Assembly (NCBI GenBank): GCA_035771165.1
Contig: JAWNZC010000320.1
Coordinates: forward strand, 2,088,001-2,152,000
Reading direction: 5' to 3'
Length of the DNA stretch: 64,000 nucleotides
DNA from: Paragorgia papillata
Lineage: Eukaryota; Cnidaria; Anthozoa; Scleralcyonacea; Coralliidae
The notes under the pieces were generated by a model, which was not told the origin of the DNA, did no database searches, and was given only the letters and a program-made list of their open reading frames with translations. How positions within the stretch are numbered: the first letter of the stretch is position 1; each line of letters starts with the position of its first letter. Positions 1 through 64,000 of the stretch are shown piece by piece. Made by a program: the position numbers and the translations under genes.

Positions 1-875
1 CAGTATTCTGGATACAGAGCACAGCGAAAAGGTGGTACACTGCGAAGATTTTTGGTAACGAAATCCTGATGTTTGGGGGGAATCCCTTCATCAGAGTGAA
101 AGGTTGAAAAGCTCCACTCGAAACGTCAGTACTTCGTTACTAAACAATCTTGGCAGTTTATCACCTTTTCGCTTTGCTCCACTACAGTATTCCGCTTGGA
201 ATAATGTAAAGAAAGCAATGTTCTCCTGTAGTGACACTGGACCGATGAAGAATGGTCCTTATATGGCTACTCAGACTGAGTTATTGAGACACGGTCAGGA
301 CAGTCATATTCGATTCCACTGTAGTAATTCCGCTTCACTTTAATATCAAACATTCTTGGAATTTGGAAGGGACACTTTGAAAGTGTTTCTTTCCTAATAA
401 TATACATGAAAAAAATTCTCAATTTTGATTGGCTAAGAGCAGTGCAGTTTTAAGGAAATAGAGTGCAGAAAAAAGGGAATACAGTGAAAATTTTTGAAGC
501 GAATAAGCCGATTAAAAACAATAAAATCTGAGAAGAGCCAATCACGATCTACAACGGATTTTGACGGATGGCATTTTCCAACCACGTGCCCTAAGGCTCT
601 TTCTGCACATAATAAACAAATATGGGCGTTATATGGCGGGCAAGATTTTAAACGGCGAAGAACAAGTTAAAATTTGAAGCTAATTATTCTTTATTGTTGT
701 TGTCAAGTAAAGTACCTGCAAGAAAACTAGAAGATTCTTAGTGCTTTTAGTAAACTTTCTCGAGTAGTGGTAGAAGAAGCAAAGCGTTTTTGAGCAACCA
801 AATATACGAGGAGTGGACGCTGCCGAAAGGGAACTGTAATGTACAGTTGACTTAGACATTTTTAATGTATATTAG
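1..875. other. Upstream DNA without a recognisable gene
   Basis: No convincing coding sequence. At 89-160 a segment reads CTTCATCAGAGTG, a loop, then CACTCGAAACGTCAGT; a diverged copy lies at 8700-8755 just after the AAT array. Around 428-545 two inverted CCAAT-type segments (TTGATTGGCTAAGAG and its partner) suggest a foldback MITE. Confidence 0.5.
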
Positions 876-1036
876 TAATAGCATGGTTTTTCGTACAATT
901 TGAAAAAAACATACACTCGTGAGTTTTTCAAAGACCTCAAATAGCACTCGTCCTTCGGAATGGTGGAATTTTGATAGTCTTTGAAAATCTCACTCGTGCA
1001 TGTTTTTTCCAAATTGCACTCGAAACCATGCTATTA
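876..1036. repeat. Imperfect palindrome (foldback element end)
   Basis: TAATAGCATGGTTTTTCG at the left returns as CGAAACCATGCTATTA at the right. Further inside, GAGTTTTTCAAAGAC pairs with GTCTTTGAAAATCTC. The centre holds CTCGTCCTTCGGAATG. A left-half copy occurs near 19982-20045. Confidence 0.75.
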
Positions 1037-1249
1037 CCTATACAAATTCCAAGAATCAAGCCTCCCACTTGCTATATTCCAATAAAAGATTTACTCACTT
1101 TCCGATATGTGATTTTGTATTTCTCAAATAGTCGTAATAAGATTTTTGTGACATAAAATCAGCCCGGTAACCGAGCGTTGCCGATCACAATAAAACAAGA
1201 CCCGATTATCCACAGTATTTACTCAACAAAACAGTTCTTCTAGCTGCAT

Positions 1250-1426
1250 GTAGACCACCATAACCACTTAGGAGTGTGGTTGGAATCATCTTTATCTTGG
1301 GACTATTACATCAATTCAACTTGCGCCAAAGTCAACAAAATTATTGGTCTAATAAGAACAACTTGGAACAAAGAACAAACTCGGCATCGTATATGCACCG
1401 CCTTTAAAGCTTCGGTGCATGAGACC
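1250..1426 (+). pseudogene. Non-LTR retrotransposon RT remnant, 5' piece
   Basis: Translation gives HLGVWLESSLSWDYYIN then KVNKIIGLIRTTW, the typical region after the catalytic core of CR1/jockey-like LINE reverse transcriptases. It is separated from its other half by a MITE. Stops and frameshifts show it is dead. Confidence 0.75.
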
Positions 1427-1740
1427 ATAGTTAATAGATCGAAAATAAACATGGTTTGGAAACCCGACAAACTTCAAAGCGGTTAACAATCCAGCTACGA
1501 TTCATGTTGAAAGGTACATGAAGGTGCCAAATCCTTTGCTTTAGGTTTATTAATATTTAAACAGTACGGTTGAGTGATTGAACCCAAACGTTGCTATTGG
1601 ATGATTGCTTCATTATACAGAAAACACAATATGTTCAGTCGGTAACCGTGAAAGTGCACACATTTCCATAAACCTGAACAAAAACATAAAACAATGACTT
1701 TTGTTGAGCTTCCAAACCATGTTTAGTTTCTATTAAGTAT
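1427..1740. mobile_element. MITE with 7-bp target duplication (family A, copy 1)
   Basis: The terminal inverted repeats read CATAGTTAATAGA then CATGGTTTGGAA, mirrored at the right end. The flanks ATGAGAC and GTGAGAC form a near-perfect 7-bp duplication. Removing the element and one flank restores the LINE frame LRCMRPSLEYGFPVW, which confirms the borders. No coding capacity, so the mobilising transposase is elsewhere. Confidence 0.85.
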
Positions 1741-1930
1741 GGTGAGACCAAGTTTGGAGTACGGGTTTCCTGTGTGGACCTCCATCTGGCGAAACATGTC
1801 CACGACTGCACGCTATTGAACGCATCCAGAGAAGGGCGACGCGTTTGATGTGCGACTCGGACAAAGAGTATCCAGATAGGCTAAATGAGATCGATTGGGA
1901 TTCCTAGTACATATGTACAAAATTATCTTT
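1741..1930 (+). pseudogene. Non-LTR retrotransposon RT remnant, 3' piece
   Basis: This continues the LINE interrupted by the MITE: VRPSLEYGFPVWTS is the usual (L)VRPxLEYxxPVW motif near the C-terminus of LINE reverse transcriptases. Stops follow within about 15 codons. Confidence 0.75.
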
Positions 1931-2016
1931 GGCTAACGCAATATCGAATTCTCCAAGTTTTTTTGACGTCATCGGACTCTCACGAACTCGAAGCACCCAT
2001 TATTTTCAAATTAGAC

Positions 2017-2314
2017 CATAGTTAATAGGACATATACACGGTTTGGAAACTCGTCCAAAGTGATTGTTCTATGTTTTTGTTCAAGTTTATGGAAATTTGT
2101 GCAATTTCACGGTATTGTATTTTCTGTATAATGAAGCAGTCGTCCAATAGCAACGCTCGGGTTTAATTAGTGAGTTGCTTCATCGTCACGTGTTGTGGTG
2201 CTTCATCGTCACGTGTCCATAGAATTTACTTCCATATAAGGAACTCCATTGTCAGCTCAATCATGTTGAAAGACCATAGAGCTTCCAAACCATGTATATG
2301 TTCTATTAACTATG
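2017..2314. mobile_element. MITE family A, copy 2
   Basis: Same terminal repeat as the copy at 1427 (CATAGTTAATAGGACATA and mirrored CTATTAACTATG). It is flanked by a perfect 7-bp duplication ATTAGAC on both sides. Length 298 bp. Confidence 0.88.
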
Positions 2315-2321
2315 ATTAGAC

Positions 2322-4793
2322 GTACCTAAAGGAGTATAGCTACTCACCAACTAATTTTTATTTTTCAATAGATACGTAAAACTCTAGATAATGTTTAAAA
2401 TAAGTTCAATTTTACTAAAAATTGCTTGGTACACATTTAAGGAATGAATTGGCGACTATGAAAACTAGTTTCGTCTGAAAGATCTCTTCAGTTTGTCGCC
2501 CGATTTTTCTTTAAAACTTTTTCTTTAATTTTTTTTTAAATAATTTTATTGAGACCTCACTATATTTACAATAGAGAAGAAATAAAATAATCAATACAGA
2601 AGAAAAGAGAAGGTGAGTGACTCAAAAGGAAGAGGTGCCAATGGGACGTAAAGACCCATGCTAGACGCCTCGCGCCTGATAAAATAGAGATCCTACAATG
2701 ACTTAATACAGAACATAGCACATGGATTATGGACCAGTTACACAGACACCACAACGCACCACCACACACACACAGCCCCATCTCCATAACCATGAACTCC
2801 AGTCCGTTCTAAGACAAAAGCTCGGAACAATGAGTAAAAGTAAAAATAATTCAAAAGAATGGAGCCAAGACTGCGGTGGTCACCGCGGTATCCATGCAAC
2901 TGGTTCATGTATTATAAAATCGTAAAGTAATAGATAAAGCATGAGCAGCCGATCTGTATCTGATTTACAAGGCGAGCTGCAATCGAGCCGTAGTATATCA
3001 GATACAGATCGTCTGCGAATGCTTTATCGTACTTATCAGATGGACGCATCTAAATAGCCATGTTTTCAAACTATTTTTCAAGTTGGAGTGATTTTAGCTA
3101 AGTAAATTGAGGAAAAAGTTTATGTAAATCAAGACGAATCTGTATGCGATTTACAGATATTGATTAAGTATACTATTTACTGTATCCCGATGCAAAACGG
3201 ACACGAATTCTGTCAAAATTACTTCTAAAACGATCTATTTGGTAAGTTCATTGGCGTAGTGATTTTTCTAAGAAAACGTTGTCTAAGTCGAAAAAATCAA
3301 AGCTAAAGTTTATATAAATCAAGAGGATTCTATATCGCATATATAGACCCCATTAAACATGGTTTCTTTGTGTTTTCCTCATGAATTATTAATGAATTTT
3401 AGAAGATATCTTATCGTTGATTTACAGACATGATTCCAGAGTATAACAACGCGATTGAAAAAGGATGCTTGGTTTTACAGAGTGAAGTTTGTAGAAACTA
3501 AGTAAGATTTATCTGCGATCGACGCGTGCGGCCATGACTGACAATGTTAATAAATTGACTGAAATCAACATCAAGGTGACCGTATAAATGCCTTGTACAG
3601 GAAGACTAGATCCTTAACTTCACGATCATAGGCAAGAGGCAGCAGGTCTAACTGCACTAGTCTCTTCTTATATGACATGGATTGCGCGTGCTCCTATCAC
3701 TCTTGAGTTGGCGTGTGTCCAAAAATGTTTTCAAAATGGCGGCAATTTATGGTTCTGCTAATGGTAAAGGTTGCTGACCGATACCTTAGAACCGTACCGA
3801 TTAGTTCAAATACCTCCAAGATTATTCGAGGAGTGAAAGGATGTCTGTTTTCTCAGGTCAAAAATTAACTTTTAAAATTGAAAGTGATGCAAACTAGGGT
3901 GTCGATCTAGCACACTCAACGTCAATGAAGAATTTATATCTGGAGCACGAATCGAAGTCGAATCGAAGTCCTTTAATATAGCGGCAACTTCGCATTTGAA
4001 ACACAATTCCTTGTCGGTGTAATTCATTTTGCCGTAGTTGTTTCACTTAGACGTCGAACTTCATGCACATGTGCCTCATGTATTAAAGCCTCTTTCTTGC
4101 AAAACAATGATCATTCGTGTGTAGTTAGAAAAATAATACGCCAATGGTTATAGTTCCGAGACTGGATCTGATTAGGTTGATGGTTATAGAATCCGACGTT
4201 GACATAACGCATGCGCAATACAGTTTATTTTGAACTTAGGTGCTTTGCCGAGATCTCGCTTATGCTGTTCTTGTTAATTTTCATTTTGTGTTTATATGAG
4301 AGCCGGGCGGGGGCCTCGCTTTGTGAGACCGAGTTCTCGGTTACCCAGGCTAGTTTGGCTCGCCTACCCGGGCTGGCACCAAATTGCCATTGTTTTTATC
4401 AGCTTTTTTCGACCTATTAACAATTCACAAGTTCTGCTTGTTCATGTACAGTTCATACTTAAACAAAATGCTCTCCAAGACCGTTCTCATGAAAAGTTTA
4501 AATCCGTCGAGATGTAGAGGAGAGGGGGGGTTAGTTTACAGTTGTTTTAAGGCCAAGTGAATAGGCAGTGATGTGTTGTATATATATATTGCAGGCAAGC
4601 AAATGCTGATAATACGCAGAACGGACTGTACATCACCTTTAAATACGTTTATTTAGTATATTTATGAAATTGACGGACAGCTCATTTAGTCGCCGACAGT
4701 CCTGTGATAAATGCCAATTGTGAAAATGGATATACTGGAACTTTGCAACAATCTGCGGCCTAGCAGGGCTGGGTACGAGAGTATTGTCTCGGC
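2322..4793. other. Gene-proximal upstream region
   Basis: No supported coding sequence. It contains the palindrome listed at 2925 and, near 3362-3395, a segment TTTGTGTTTTCCTCATG also seen at 26596, so part of it is dispersed repeat. No CpG-island-like block or clear core promoter could be recognised; the transcription start of SPG11 is probably within the last few hundred bases. Confidence 0.45.
2925..3035. repeat. Palindrome with GAG-containing tip
   Basis: GATAAAGCATGAGCAG and GATCTGTATCTGATTTAC are mirrored by TATCAGATACAGATC and CTGCGAATGCTTTATC. The central tip is GGCGAGCTGCAATCGAGCC. Confidence 0.75.
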
Positions 4794-63733
<58,940 letters not shown>

Positions 63734-64000
63734 GTATGTCTGCAAGAGATATGCGTTATCAGGGTTTCCCCCTGTCGATCCTTGAATTAATAGGGTCGGA
63801 CCTCCATTAAGCGACCACCCTTGATGCACAAGGACATGATGAAAGGATAAATGACTGGGGGGCTAATCATCCTTACTTGCAGCTAGTGACTGAATTGCGA
63901 AGGACGCAGATCAACGTGGCCGTGTCGAGGCATATCAAAGGCGCTCCAGGCAGCCACCATATACGATCCAGTTCAGACCACGGATCACAGCTAAGATGTT
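63734..64000. other. Start of intron 20; inverted dispersed repeat at 63845-64000
   Basis: AATCATCCTTACTTGCAGC onward is the reverse complement of 29155-29290. A repeat of this family is cut by the window edge. Confidence 0.65.

Noticed and set aside
4211..4517. Open frames just upstream of exon 1 as a possible extra exon
   Set aside because: The sequence contains inverted, repeat-like blocks (GAGACCGAGTTCTCGGTTACC) and has no similarity to spatacsin.

Overview
The window is nuclear DNA of an animal, AT-rich and crowded with repeats. It holds one protein gene, read on the + strand: the N-terminal half of an SPG11 (spatacsin) orthologue. I placed 20 exons between 4794 and 63733. All have GT donors and AG acceptors, and their phases join without a break into 1225 codons. 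The gene continues past the right edge. Its coding sequence is about 3.7 kb spread over 59 kb, so nearly everything else here is intron. The organism looks like a marine invertebrate. An anthozoan cnidarian (coral-like) is my best guess, from the mix of Penelope-like elements with hammerhead ribozymes, a Mag-type Ty3/gypsy element, 5S-rRNA- and tRNA-derived SINEs, CR1/L2-like LINE ends and many MITEs. The sequence alone does not prove this.

Layout. 1-4793 is upstream DNA: a LINE remnant broken by a MITE, a second copy of that MITE, and palindromes. Intron 1 (5006-9020) has inverted tRNA-SINE copies, an inverted pair of hammerhead ribozymes around a tRNA-like sequence, and about 1.9 kb of AAT microsatellite. 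Introns 2-3 (9239-19546) hold hAT-like MITEs, a 5S SINE and a 1-kb drifting pentanucleotide array. The 76-nt exon 4 lies between that array and a second pentanucleotide array. Introns 4-9 (19623-31620) carry MITEs, a pogo-like element, two Penelope-like loci with inverted ribozyme arms, and a homopurine array. Introns 10-13 (31941-45056) contain a tandem tRNA-SINE array, LINE 3' ends, foldback elements, a 2.7-kb TIR element and a perfect 103-bp-arm palindrome. Introns 14-17 carry 5S SINEs, a MULE-like MITE in a tandem repeat, TTAA-flanked MITEs and a 17-bp minisatellite. Intron 19 holds a Penelope-like element split by a nearly intact Mag-like LTR retrotransposon.

How the parts relate. The host gene encodes the N-terminal beta-propeller-like part and the start of the alpha-solenoid of spatacsin, the lysosomal/autophagic partner of spastizin and AP-5. 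The Mag-like element is the only other long coding sequence: one 1460-codon gag-pol frame, 93-bp LTRs with one mismatch, a 5-bp target duplication and a tRNA-Ser primer site. Other coding traces are LINE reverse transcriptase ends and Penelope GIY-YIG endonuclease fragments. The most interesting signals are the repeated inverted arrangement of hammerhead ribozymes, a set of palindromes with unrelated arms but a similar GAG-GC-loop-GC-GAG tip, the perfect palindrome, and repeats lying very close to splice sites.
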